DNA from: an uncultured Spirochaetaceae bacterium | Lineage (GTDB): Bacteria; Spirochaetota; Spirochaetia; Treponematales; Treponemataceae | Assembly (NCBI GenBank): GCA_902802305.1 | Contig: CADCLG010000011.1 | Span: 1 to 51,191 of the forward strand | DNA: 51,191 bases | Reading direction: 5' to 3' | Shown here: piece by piece, positions 24,960 through 32,555 of the stretch | How the letters are laid out: each line of letters starts with the position of its first letter | Position numbering within the stretch: the first letter of the stretch is position 1 | The notes under the pieces: model-generated | Seen by the model: the letters and a program-made list of their open reading frames with translations, nothing else | What the model was told of the DNA's origin: nothing | The model's database searches: none | Program-made: the position numbers and the translations under genes

Positions 24960-26156
24960 TTACAGTCTTTCTTTTATGGCTGCAATATATTCCCAAGAAT
25001 TGAGAACTTTTTTAGCAGCAGGCTCAGCAATACGAGCGATATCGCCAGTCATATAGCCTTCTTCGATAGTCTGTAAAGTTGCTTTTTCAAGGCGTTTTGC
25101 AAAATCTACGAGTTCTGGTGTTCCATCAAGCTCGCCGCGTTTTGCAAGTGCTCCTGTCCAGGCAAAAATTGTTGCTACAGGGTTTGTAGATGTTTTTTCA
25201 CCTTTAAGATAGCGGTAATAATGCTTTTGAACTGTTCCATGGCTTGCTTCATATTCGAAGTTTCCATCCGGGCTTACAAGAACAGAAGTCATCATAGCTA
25301 AAGAACCGCAGGCAGATGCAATCATATCAGACATAACATCACCGTCATAATTCTTTGTTGCCCACATAAAGCCGCCTTCGCTTCTCATAACACGGGCTAC
25401 TGCATCATCAATTAAAGTATAGAAATATTCGATTCCAGCAGCATCAAACTTTGCCTTGTATTCTTGCTCAAAAACTCTCTGGAAAATTGCCTTAAAGTTT
25501 CCATCGTAAGTTTTAGAAATTGTATCTTTTGCGCCAAACCAAACGCTCATTTTGCGGTCGAGGGCGTAAGTAAAGCAGCAGCGTGCAAAACTTTCAATTG
25601 AAGCATCAAGATTGTGGATTCCCTGAATGATTCCAGGTCCCTTCATATCCATAATTGTTTTGCGGATTTCTTTTCCATCAACACCGGTAAATACCAGCTC
25701 GGCTTTTCCTGCTGTAGGACATTTGATTTCACAGTTTTTATAAACATCACCATAAGCGTGACGTCCAAGAACAATCGGCTTTTTCCAGCAGCTTACAGTT
25801 CCGTGAATATTGTTTACAAAGATTGGCTCACGGAAAACTGTTCCGTCCAATTCTGCACGGATAATTCCGTTAGGGCTAGGTGTGAGCTGTTTGAGATGAT
25901 ATTCTTCTACACGTGCCTGATTTGAAGTAATTGTTGCACACTTTACACCAACATGAAGACGTTTGATTGCGCTAGCTGCTTCATAAGTGATTTTGTCATC
26001 TGAATCATCACGGCTCTTTAAACCTAAATCATAATATTCTGTTTTTAAATCAACAAACGGTAAAATCAACTCGTCCTTGATAACCTTCCATAAAACCCTT
26101 GTCATTTCATCGCCGTCAAGTTCGGCGATTGCATTTTTCATCTGAATCTTTGCCAT
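24960..26156 (-). CDS. icd: NADP-dependent isocitrate dehydrogenase, eukaryotic-like dimeric type
   Basis: A 398-aa enzyme converting isocitrate to 2-oxoglutarate with NADPH production. It belongs to the subfamily II (mitochondrial/cytosolic-type) IDHs, not the E. coli type. Signature parts are the start (ELDGDEMTRVLWKVIKDELI), the substrate loop (TPSPNGIIRAELDGTVFREP), the metal-binding DDAVARVMRSEGGFMWATKN and DGDVMSDMIA, and the cofactor-binding end (EASHGTVQKH, STNPVATIFAWTGALAKRG). The length is close to 400-410, usual for that type. A TATAAT box ends 9 nt before the ATG and no Shine-Dalgarno is seen. It makes glutamate precursor and NADPH; whether the organism runs a full TCA cycle cannot be judged here. 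Confidence 0.95.
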   Translation of the reverse strand: MAKIQMKNAIAELDGDEMTRVLWKVIKDELILPFVDLKTEYYDLGLKSRDDSDDKITYEAASAIKRLHVGVKCATITSNQARVEEYHLKQLTPSPNGIIRAELDGTVFREPIFVNNIHGTVSCWKKPIVLGRHAYGDVYKNCEIKCPTAGKAELVFTGVDGKEIRKTIMDMKGPGIIQGIHNLDASIESFARCCFTYALDRKMSVWFGAKDTISKTYDGNFKAIFQRVFEQEYKAKFDAAGIEYFYTLIDDAVARVMRSEGGFMWATKNYDGDVMSDMIASACGSLAMMTSVLVSPDGNFEYEASHGTVQKHYYRYLKGEKTSTNPVATIFAWTGALAKRGELDGTPELVDFAKRLEKATLQTIEEGYMTGDIARIAEPAAKKVLNSWEYIAAIKERL

Positions 26157-26165
26157 AATAAGACT

Positions 26166-26194
26166 ATTATATAGAAAATTAAGCTTATTAGGAA
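26166..26194 (-). promoter_or_regulatory. icd promoter with very short leader
   Basis: On the - strand TTCCTA (26194-26189), 17-nt spacer, TATAAT (26171-26166). The predicted start is at 26159-26160, only 2-4 nt before the ATG at 26156. Confidence 0.6.
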
Positions 26195-26249
26195 GTAGCA
26201 GAAGAATTTAATATAAAAGAATTTAATGCAGAAGATTTTATGGATTCAA

Positions 26250-26924
26250 TCAGCAGTAAAAATTTTTAAAATGTCCTTTTTGTCCACGCCAGACTGCATA
26301 AAAATCATCACGCTTCCCCCAGAAAAAAAGGCCTTCGGTATATCTGCACCAGTTATCCCCCTGGAGACCAGTTTTTAAATCAAAAAGAGCACTTGCAAGA
26401 ATAATTACGTGACTGTCATGAGAACAGATTATATCAAGCTTGTCAGCGTCACTGTTTATGTCAAATATTGCGTCCAGAACAGGCTTTGCTTCCATTTCAA
26501 GTGAAATACCTTTTGTACTTTTTGTGTCACCTGTTTGAAGACAGTGAAAATATTCAAACCAGTCCAGTCCTCCATTTACCCTGCCAAAAGGATTTCCTGC
26601 AAGCTGATAAAAACCTTTTTTTACAATAATTTGCGGCATTTTCTCAGGCTTAAACTGTGGTTGGATTCCTTTATAGATTTCTCTTATAGTCTGCTGACAA
26701 CGCTCCACCTTGCTGGCCCCAAGTAAGCCTATTTTTTTATCTATTGAGGCTCCAATTTTATTTGCAAGCTCTATTCCTTCAGGAGTTAATAATAATTTTG
26801 AATAATCTCCATCAGGAGGATTGTCGTATCTGATTGAATGACGTAAAAACAGCTTGATATTTTCATTTTCTGGAAGATTTTTTGCAGTTGCAACCATATC
26901 ATCTAAAGGAGAATAGTAATTCAT
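26250..26924 (-). CDS. Histidine phosphatase superfamily protein
   Basis: A 224-aa cytoplasmic protein of the histidine phosphatase (phosphoglycerate mutase-like) superfamily. LFLRHSIR around His29 replaces the usual RHG core, so the nucleophilic His is kept. GASKVERCQQTIREI carries the second conserved Arg (the usual S-x-x-x-R-x-x-Q/E-T pattern), and CSHDSHVIILASALFD near residues 165-180 supplies the second catalytic His. The usual Gly after the first His is Ser. The substrate is unknown; the size and the SHDSHV block fit the branch-2 acid-phosphatase/phytase-like members more than the glycolytic mutases. It is divergent from the amidoligase operon, 102 nt apart. The start has no good ribosome site. 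Confidence 0.75.
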   Translation of the reverse strand: MNYYSPLDDMVATAKNLPENENIKLFLRHSIRYDNPPDGDYSKLLLTPEGIELANKIGASIDKKIGLLGASKVERCQQTIREIYKGIQPQFKPEKMPQIIVKKGFYQLAGNPFGRVNGGLDWFEYFHCLQTGDTKSTKGISLEMEAKPVLDAIFDINSDADKLDIICSHDSHVIILASALFDLKTGLQGDNWCRYTEGLFFWGKRDDFYAVWRGQKGHFKNFYC

Positions 26925-26964
26925 AATAAAATATATTTTATAATAAATCAGAAAAAAAAGGAAT

Positions 26965-26993
26965 TAGACTTATTTTATAAAATCCTTTATACT
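26965..26993 (+). promoter_or_regulatory. Sigma-70-type promoter of the three-gene amidoligase operon
   Basis: TAGACT (26965-26970), 17-nt spacer, TATACT (26988-26993). The predicted start is near 27000, and an AGAGG ribosome site lies 10 nt before the ATG at 27027. Confidence 0.6.
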
Positions 26994-27026
26994 GTTTTTG
27001 TCGTCAATATCAGAGGTATATGGATA

Positions 27027-27818
27027 ATGAATAATTGCCTGCGAAGGATAAAAAGACTGGAAAAGCTTTTTTCAGACAATTTCTATAACGGAAGCGGAAA
27101 AACAGCCTTTAATATAGAAGAAGGAAATATACCGATTATGGTATCAGCTCCACATGCAATAAATCAATTCAGAGATGGAAAAGTAAAATACGCTGATATG
27201 TATACTGGCGGAATTGCTAAATATCTTCATGAAAAAACAGGCTGCCATGTAATTTATTCCTGCATGTATACCGAAAGTGACCCCAATTATGATGAATTTG
27301 AAGTAAATAAATACCAACAGGAATTGCTGGAATACGTGAATAAACACAATATTATCCTTCTGCTTGATATACATGGAGCTGCAAAAGAAAGAGAGTATGC
27401 GGTGGAAATGGGAACAGCGCCTACTATTGAACAGTTATCTGAAAACTCTCCTGAAAATCTCTTAAAACATCCAAATGCTGAGGACCCTTCCCTGCTTCAA
27501 TATAAATTTATCGATGATATAATCAGAATTATTTTAGAAGATAAATTTAAAAATCATTCAATTACAAAAAAAAATATAGAAAAAAATATTTTATTTTATG
27601 CCGGAGATCAAAATACAGTAACAAAATCAATTTCTGAAAGAAGCAAGACAGCCTGTATTCAGCTTGAAATTAACGGTGAATATAGAAATCCTGATAATCA
27701 GAATGAATTTATAAGTCTTGTTGAATCTTTAATTGCTATCATTAATTTTTTTAGTAAAATTGACTGGAAAGAAAGACCGCAGAAAATTATAGAAGAATGT
27801 ATTCGCAGTCAGGGATAA
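27027..27818 (+). CDS. N-formylglutamate amidohydrolase-like hydrolase
   Basis: A 263-aa protein with the layout of the N-formylglutamate amidohydrolase (HutG/FGase) superfamily of zinc hydrolases. It has SAPHAINQFRDG (residues about 39-50, metal His and Arg), LLLDIHGAAKEREYAVEMG (about 117-135, metal-binding DxHG), and QLEINGEYRNP near residue 215 (substrate-binding end). Known members cleave an amide bond on a glutamate- or aspartate-like substrate. No hut genes are nearby; instead it is followed 3 nt later by an ATP-grasp ligase and then a Mur-type ligase, so it probably trims or removes a residue in a ligation pathway rather than degrading histidine. That pathway role is inference. Confidence 0.8.
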   Translation: MNNCLRRIKRLEKLFSDNFYNGSGKTAFNIEEGNIPIMVSAPHAINQFRDGKVKYADMYTGGIAKYLHEKTGCHVIYSCMYTESDPNYDEFEVNKYQQELLEYVNKHNIILLLDIHGAAKEREYAVEMGTAPTIEQLSENSPENLLKHPNAEDPSLLQYKFIDDIIRIILEDKFKNHSITKKNIEKNILFYAGDQNTVTKSISERSKTACIQLEINGEYRNPDNQNEFISLVESLIAIINFFSKIDWKERPQKIIEECIRSQG

Positions 27819-27821
27819 ATT

Positions 27822-28685
27822 ATGAAGTTACGTGGTTATATAATTGAAAAATACAACTGCATGAAAAACGCCTATACCTGTAACAGACTTGTTTTGGAAG
27901 CAGAAAAGGCAGGTATAGATTTGCAGATAATCGGAATACATGACACAGTAGTTACAGAAAAAGGACTTTTCAATAATGGCAGACAATTGCAGGCCTGTGA
28001 CTTTGTAATCAACCGTTATAAATGGGGCCAGACAAAAAATGAAATCAACAAGCTGGCAAAAAAAACTTATAATTCTATAGACTCCTTTAATATTTATATA
28101 AATAAGTTTGAACAGATAAAAAATCTTCATTCCAAGGCTTTTCTTATTCCCAAAAACTGTATGGGAACAGCCCTTCTCTCTTACAATTTTCTGACGGATT
28201 ATCTTGGGTCTTCCTTTGTAGCAAAAGGACTTGAAAGTTCCATGGGAAATGAAATCTTTTTGATTGAAAATGAAACAGCCTACAGGGAGCTTGAAAATAA
28301 ATTTGGTAAAGATAAAGAATGGCTTTTTGAAGAATTTATCAGTTCAAGCTTTGGCCGGGACATTCGTTTTTATTCTATCCGAGGAAAGGTCATTGCCTGT
28401 ATGCAGAGAAAATCAAAGGAAGATTTTAGGGCTAATGTTGCGCTTGGAGCCAGTGTTGAACCATACGAAATTACTCCACAAATTAAAGAAATTGCCCGTG
28501 ATATCTATGAAGAAACAAAGCTTGATTTTTTAGGAATTGATTTACTTTTTGGTAATGATAAGCCCTATTTTTGTGAAATAAATGTAATGCCGGGACTGGA
28601 AGGAATCGAAAGCTCTTCTGGAATAAATATTGCAAAATTAATCATAGAAAGCATTAAGGGAGATTTTGCAGATGACCAAAAGTGA
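27822..28685 (+). CDS. RimK-type ATP-grasp amide ligase
   Basis: A 287-aa ATP-grasp protein of the RimK/LysX/MptN group, enzymes that activate a carboxylate as acyl-phosphate and attach an amino acid (often glutamate) to an acceptor. Visible elements are the N-terminal Rossmann-like domain (residues 1-90), the ATP-binding FVAKGLESSMGNEIFLI (about 128-144), the purine-side EEFISSSFGRDIRFYSIRGK, MQRKSKEDFRAN (conserved R, FRAN), and the Mg-binding FLGIDLLFGND and CEINVMPGLEGIE (E-x-N and PGxxG). The length is close to RimK (300 aa). It has a 3-nt gap from the hydrolase and a 14-nt overlap with the FolC-like gene, so it is strongly coupled. The acceptor is unknown. Confidence 0.85.
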   Translation: MKLRGYIIEKYNCMKNAYTCNRLVLEAEKAGIDLQIIGIHDTVVTEKGLFNNGRQLQACDFVINRYKWGQTKNEINKLAKKTYNSIDSFNIYINKFEQIKNLHSKAFLIPKNCMGTALLSYNFLTDYLGSSFVAKGLESSMGNEIFLIENETAYRELENKFGKDKEWLFEEFISSSFGRDIRFYSIRGKVIACMQRKSKEDFRANVALGASVEPYEITPQIKEIARDIYEETKLDFLGIDLLFGNDKPYFCEINVMPGLEGIESSSGINIAKLIIESIKGDFADDQK

Positions 28686-29961
28686 AGCAGAAGATTTTGT
28701 CTATAAATCTTATCTCAAGGCTGCAAAATATCAGGAATATAATCAAAAAGATTCTGAAAAAAGGCATCCGGAGCTAACAAAAAAGCTTATCAGAGAAAAA
28801 GCCGGAACTCCATGCACGGTCGTTACAGGAAGTAAGGGAAAAGGTTCTGTTGCGAATATGATTTCCCAGATTCTTCAAACAAAATACAAGGTCGGCTTGA
28901 TGACGAGTCCCCACATTAGTGATTTTTGCGAAAGATTCAAAATTAACGGTAAAAATATTTCAGATGAAGCTTTTATAAAATACATAAGTCTTATTCAGCC
29001 TGAAATTGATAAAATCGATTCTGAAATCCCAGAGAATATTTGCATAAGTCCCATGGGAATCCAGACTCTTCTTGGACTTGAATATTTTAATGCAGAAAAT
29101 ACAGATTTTAATATTTTTGAATGTGGAAAAGGCGCAAAATTTGATGATGTAAACAATATTCTTCATCAATATGCAATCATAAACAGTATTTTTCTTGAGC
29201 ATACAAGAGAATTAGGCGGAACTCTAGAAGCGATTGCCGAAGATAAAGCCCACGTAATCACAGGCGAACAGAAATGTGTTTTTACAGCAGAACAAAGAGC
29301 ATCCGTTTTAGCAATAATACAAAAACGCGCAGAAGAATATAAAGTTCCTTTAAAAATTTACGGAAGGGATTTTTCTGCAAAAAATATACGATTCACTAAT
29401 CAGGGAATGTGTTTTGATGTCGATATTGGCGGTCAAATCTATACAGACATAGTCATTCCACTCCTGGGAATTCATCAGGCAAAAAACTGTGCCCTTGCGA
29501 TGGCTTTTTGTAAAGAAATCCTTGGAGATTTTGACTTTCTTGCAGTCAAAAAGAAATTAGCAGAATTAAACTGGCCTGGAAGAATGGAAATTATCGCAAA
29601 AGACCCGCTGATTATTTTAGACGCATGTATAAATTCTGCAAGTTGTAAAAATATAAAAGAAACACTTAAATTTATGAATATCGATAAAATCACTTGTGTA
29701 ATCGGTATTCCAGATGATAAGGATTATGCCGGTGTCATAAGAGAAATGAATTCTCTTTCCAACAATATAATACTTACAAAATCAAATAATCCCCATTATG
29801 TGTTTACAGAAAAACAATGCAAAAAAATGACAGAAGAAGGAATAGAAACAATCTGGACAAATTCTGTAGAAGAAGCAATAGAAAAAGCTAAAAATGATTT
29901 ACTACCCGTAGTGATACTTGGAACGACTTCTGTGATTTCTGATGTCAAACTTTTTTATTGA
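28672..29961 (+). CDS. FolC-like Mur ligase family protein with an altered signature
   Basis: A 429-aa Mur-type ligase closest in pattern to folylpolyglutamate/dihydrofolate synthase (FolC). Walker A is VTGSKGKGSVANM (FolC: GTNGKGS). The folate-type TSPHISDFCERFKINGKNIS follows, then IFLEHTRELGGTLEAIAEDKAHVI, where FolC has IGLDHxxxLG. FECGKGAKFDDVN stands in place of the FolC GxGGRLDATN. The Mur C-terminal domain is present (NWPGRMEII, ILDACINSASCKNIKETL, ending VILGTTSVISDV). These substitutions, plus its operon partners, argue for a different acceptor than folate. The start is ATG 28672, 9 nt after AAGGGAG; the TTG two codons earlier is too close to that site. It could still be the only FolC of the genome. 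Confidence 0.75.
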   Translation: MTKSEAEDFVYKSYLKAAKYQEYNQKDSEKRHPELTKKLIREKAGTPCTVVTGSKGKGSVANMISQILQTKYKVGLMTSPHISDFCERFKINGKNISDEAFIKYISLIQPEIDKIDSEIPENICISPMGIQTLLGLEYFNAENTDFNIFECGKGAKFDDVNNILHQYAIINSIFLEHTRELGGTLEAIAEDKAHVITGEQKCVFTAEQRASVLAIIQKRAEEYKVPLKIYGRDFSAKNIRFTNQGMCFDVDIGGQIYTDIVIPLLGIHQAKNCALAMAFCKEILGDFDFLAVKKKLAELNWPGRMEIIAKDPLIILDACINSASCKNIKETLKFMNIDKITCVIGIPDDKDYAGVIREMNSLSNNIILTKSNNPHYVFTEKQCKKMTEEGIETIWTNSVEEAIEKAKNDLLPVVILGTTSVISDVKLFY

Positions 29962-29986
29962 CTTCACACATTTTCGGCTTTAAAAT
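29958..29986 (+). promoter_or_regulatory. Sigma-70-type promoter of the sugar-sensing three-gene operon
   Basis: TTGACT (29958-29963, overlapping the upstream stop codon), 17-nt spacer, TAAAAT (29981-29986). The predicted start near 29993 gives a leader of about 34 nt before the binding-protein gene. Confidence 0.75.
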
Positions 29987-30026
29987 ATTTAATATAAAAA
30001 GATAAAACGATTTACACAAAAAAGAT

Positions 30027-31076
30027 ATGAAAGCAAAAATAAAAAAAATACAGTTTCTCTCGATTGTGATTTTTATAATTACTGTCATTTTTCTCCTTGT
30101 TTTTATCCTTACAAAAAATACCAGCCCAAAAGTTTCTGAAACAAAAAAAAGCTCTGACAAATTGATTCTTGGTTTTTCCCAGATTGGTTCTGAAAGTGCC
30201 TGGAGAACCCGCAATACTCAATCTATTTTTGAAGCGGCCGCAGAAAACGACATTCAAATTATTTTTGATGATGCCCAGCAGAAACAGGAAAATCAGCTGA
30301 AGGCAATACGTTCCTTTATTGTTTACCAGGTTGACGTAATCGCTTTTGTACCGATCGTCGAAGATGGCTGGGATAACGTCCTTACAGAAGCAAAAGAAGC
30401 CGGAATCCCGGTAATTCTTGTTGACCGCCAGATAAATGCTGATCCATCGCTTTATGCAGGTTTTCTTGGGGAAGACGGGCTTGAAGAAGGCAGACGGGCT
30501 GCCCGTTTTCTTATAAATAAGTGCAGAAACAAAGCAGAAACCGTAACAATTTACGAAATGTCAGGTACAGAAAACTCTTCTGTAGTAAGAGACAGGGCAA
30601 AAGGTTTTAGGGAAATTATTGCAAAAGAACAAAAATTCCAAATCATTCATTCAGAAGACGGAGATTTTTTGCGTTCAAGAGGAAAAGAAATTGCTGAAAA
30701 TCTTATATTAAACAGCTCAAAGTCAGCTGGCAGCTATAAAAAAGACGGTCTTTATTACAATAATCAAAAAATAGATGCAGTTTATTCTCATAATGATTCA
30801 ATGACGCTTGGACTTTTGGATTCAATCGAAACTTACGGTGTAAATACCCGTGACACAATTATAATTTCTGTAGATGCTGAGCAAAAATCCATAGATGCTC
30901 TGAAAGAAGGAAAACTCAACTGTGTAGTAGAATGTAATCCCAATCTGGGACCAATGCTTATGGCCCTGGTAAAGCAGATTGCAGCTGGAAAAAGTATACC
31001 CCGCATAACATATAACAGCGAGACTCTTTTCACAGAAGACGATGATTTTTCGCAATATGAACCACGCGGCTACTAA
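30027..31076 (+). CDS. Membrane-anchored periplasmic sugar-binding protein (YtfQ-like) of a sensor system
   Basis: A 349-aa type I periplasmic binding protein of the pentose/hexose/galactofuranose class. Residues 8-30 form an uninterrupted hydrophobic helix (FLSIVIFIITVIFLLVFILT) with no cleavage site or lipobox, so it is likely tethered to the inner membrane. The binding fold follows from about 48: ILGFSQIGSESAWRTRNTQS, DDAQQKQENQLKAIRSF, VDVIAFVPIVEDGWDNVL, ILVDRQINADPSLYAGFLGE, and YSHNDSMTLGLLDSIE. Despite low overall identity, these match the transported YtfQ paralogue encoded in the same window (37951-38922). It lies 15 nt upstream of a histidine kinase gene, so it most likely presents ligand to the kinase rather than to the transporter. 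The ribosome site is poor. Confidence 0.85.
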   Translation: MKAKIKKIQFLSIVIFIITVIFLLVFILTKNTSPKVSETKKSSDKLILGFSQIGSESAWRTRNTQSIFEAAAENDIQIIFDDAQQKQENQLKAIRSFIVYQVDVIAFVPIVEDGWDNVLTEAKEAGIPVILVDRQINADPSLYAGFLGEDGLEEGRRAARFLINKCRNKAETVTIYEMSGTENSSVVRDRAKGFREIIAKEQKFQIIHSEDGDFLRSRGKEIAENLILNSSKSAGSYKKDGLYYNNQKIDAVYSHNDSMTLGLLDSIETYGVNTRDTIIISVDAEQKSIDALKEGKLNCVVECNPNLGPMLMALVKQIAAGKSIPRITYNSETLFTEDDDFSQYEPRGY

Positions 31077-31091
31077 CTAGGAGAAAAATAA

Positions 31092-32555
31092 ATGCAGACC
31101 AAGAGCCTGAGAAAAACCCTTCTCTTAACATATATTTTTCTCCTTTTTATCATGCTTATACCTTCGGTTTATTCTGTTCTTGTCTCTCAAATTCATACAA
31201 GAAAATACAATCAGATTATTTCAAACATAATAACTGCCAACAGAATAAATTCCATTGCTAAAGACGATATTCCATCAGAGCTTTGGGAAATAATCTGCGG
31301 TAAAAAAGAGATTTCCAATGGAAGTCAAAATAAAATGAGTGATGAAATTACCACGGGACTTACCCTCATGCTCATAACAAGCAAAAATGCTGAAAGTCGT
31401 GAAAAACTTGAAGTTGCAAACAGGGCAAACACAACCCTTCGCAGAAATATCGACAAGCTGATTTTCAACATGAAGAATGGAAGCACAGTAACTCAAAACG
31501 AAGCAGCCCTTGATGAAATTAGAACCATCACTGCCCTCTTTTCTGACCTGATGCAGGATTTTATTGTAAGCGAAATTGAATCAGCAAATGAAACAAACCG
31601 TTCCCTTAGAAATACTTCTATTATTCTCACAGCAATTCAGATATTAATAACAATCCTCGCGATTCTTACCTCCATCAACAGCTTTATTTCGGTTTCTGGT
31701 GCAATTCAAAAACCAATTTCTGATATGGAAAAGCTTTCTACAAAGGTTGCACACGGAGACCTTACCGCGCGAATAGACATTCCCCACGTTGATGAACTTG
31801 ATACCCTTGCAGAAAACCTGAACACAATGACAGAACAGATTGATGTTTTGATTAAAAAAAATATGGAGGAACAAAAAAACTTCCAGAAAGCAGAAATGAA
31901 AGCCCTGCAGGCGCAAATTACCCCACACTTTCTGTATAATACCTTTGATACAATTGTCTGGCTTGCAGAAGAAGAACATACCGAAGAAGTTGTTAAAATC
32001 ACCAAGGCCTTTTCTGACTTTTTGCGTATTTCATTAAGTCGCGGTCATGAATGGATTACAATTGCCCAGGAGCTTGACCATATCAAAAATTATCTCACAA
32101 TCCAGAAAATCCGATACGCAGATATTTTAAATTATAAAATTGATGCTGACGAATCTCTGATGGAGCTTAAAATAATAAAACTTGTTCTTCAACCACTCGT
32201 CGAAAATGCAATATACCACGGAATAAAAAATAAACGCGGACGCGGAGAACTTATAGTGAGTGTTCATTACACAGATGAAAGTCATGCCTTTATCCAATTT
32301 ACTGTTGAAGATAATGGCGCTGGTTTTACAGAAGAAAGACTTGGTCAAGTACGCAATGAGCTAAGAACTGGAGCCCAGGATTCTGAAAAACTTTCATCTG
32401 TTTATGGTTTATATAACGTTAATAAAAAATTAAAGCTTTACTATGGTGAGCAGACTCAAGGGATTTTAATTGAATCAGAAGCTGGAAAAGGCAGTAAGAT
32501 TTCATTTACGATTCCAGCAGCCGCAGATTTTGCAGAGGAGACAAAAAATGTATAG
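31092..32555 (+). CDS. Sensor histidine kinase, YesM/LytS-like
   Basis: A 487-aa membrane kinase. The transmembrane helix is at about 10-32, and a periplasmic domain of about 140 residues is mostly helical. The second membrane helix is at about 178-200 (IILTAIQILITILAILTSIN), followed by a HAMP domain (ISDMEKLSTKVAHGDLTARI, ELDTLAENLNTM). The His_kinase (PF06580-type) domain has the phospho-acceptor His279 in ITPHFLYNTFDTI, and the HATPase domain has VLQPLVENAIYHGI, DNGAGF and GLYNVNKKLKLYYG. This kinase type pairs with YesN-type AraC regulators, as here, where the regulator starts inside its 3' end (8-nt overlap). It has an AGGAG ribosome site. Confidence 0.92.
   Translation: MQTKSLRKTLLLTYIFLLFIMLIPSVYSVLVSQIHTRKYNQIISNIITANRINSIAKDDIPSELWEIICGKKEISNGSQNKMSDEITTGLTLMLITSKNAESREKLEVANRANTTLRRNIDKLIFNMKNGSTVTQNEAALDEIRTITALFSDLMQDFIVSEIESANETNRSLRNTSIILTAIQILITILAILTSINSFISVSGAIQKPISDMEKLSTKVAHGDLTARIDIPHVDELDTLAENLNTMTEQIDVLIKKNMEEQKNFQKAEMKALQAQITPHFLYNTFDTIVWLAEEEHTEEVVKITKAFSDFLRISLSRGHEWITIAQELDHIKNYLTIQKIRYADILNYKIDADESLMELKIIKLVLQPLVENAIYHGIKNKRGRGELIVSVHYTDESHAFIQFTVEDNGAGFTEERLGQVRNELRTGAQDSEKLSSVYGLYNVNKKLKLYYGEQTQGILIESEAGKGSKISFTIPAAADFAEETKNV

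Noticed and set aside
27027..27818. Reading the first operon gene as a histidine-degradation HutG
   Set aside because: No other hut gene is nearby and it is coupled to two ligases; the superfamily call is kept but not the pathway.
32470..32547. Upstream extension of the AraC-type regulator by 26 codons
   Set aside because: It lies wholly inside the kinase gene and adds unrelated residues before the receiver domain; the ATG at 32548 has a GAGGAG site.
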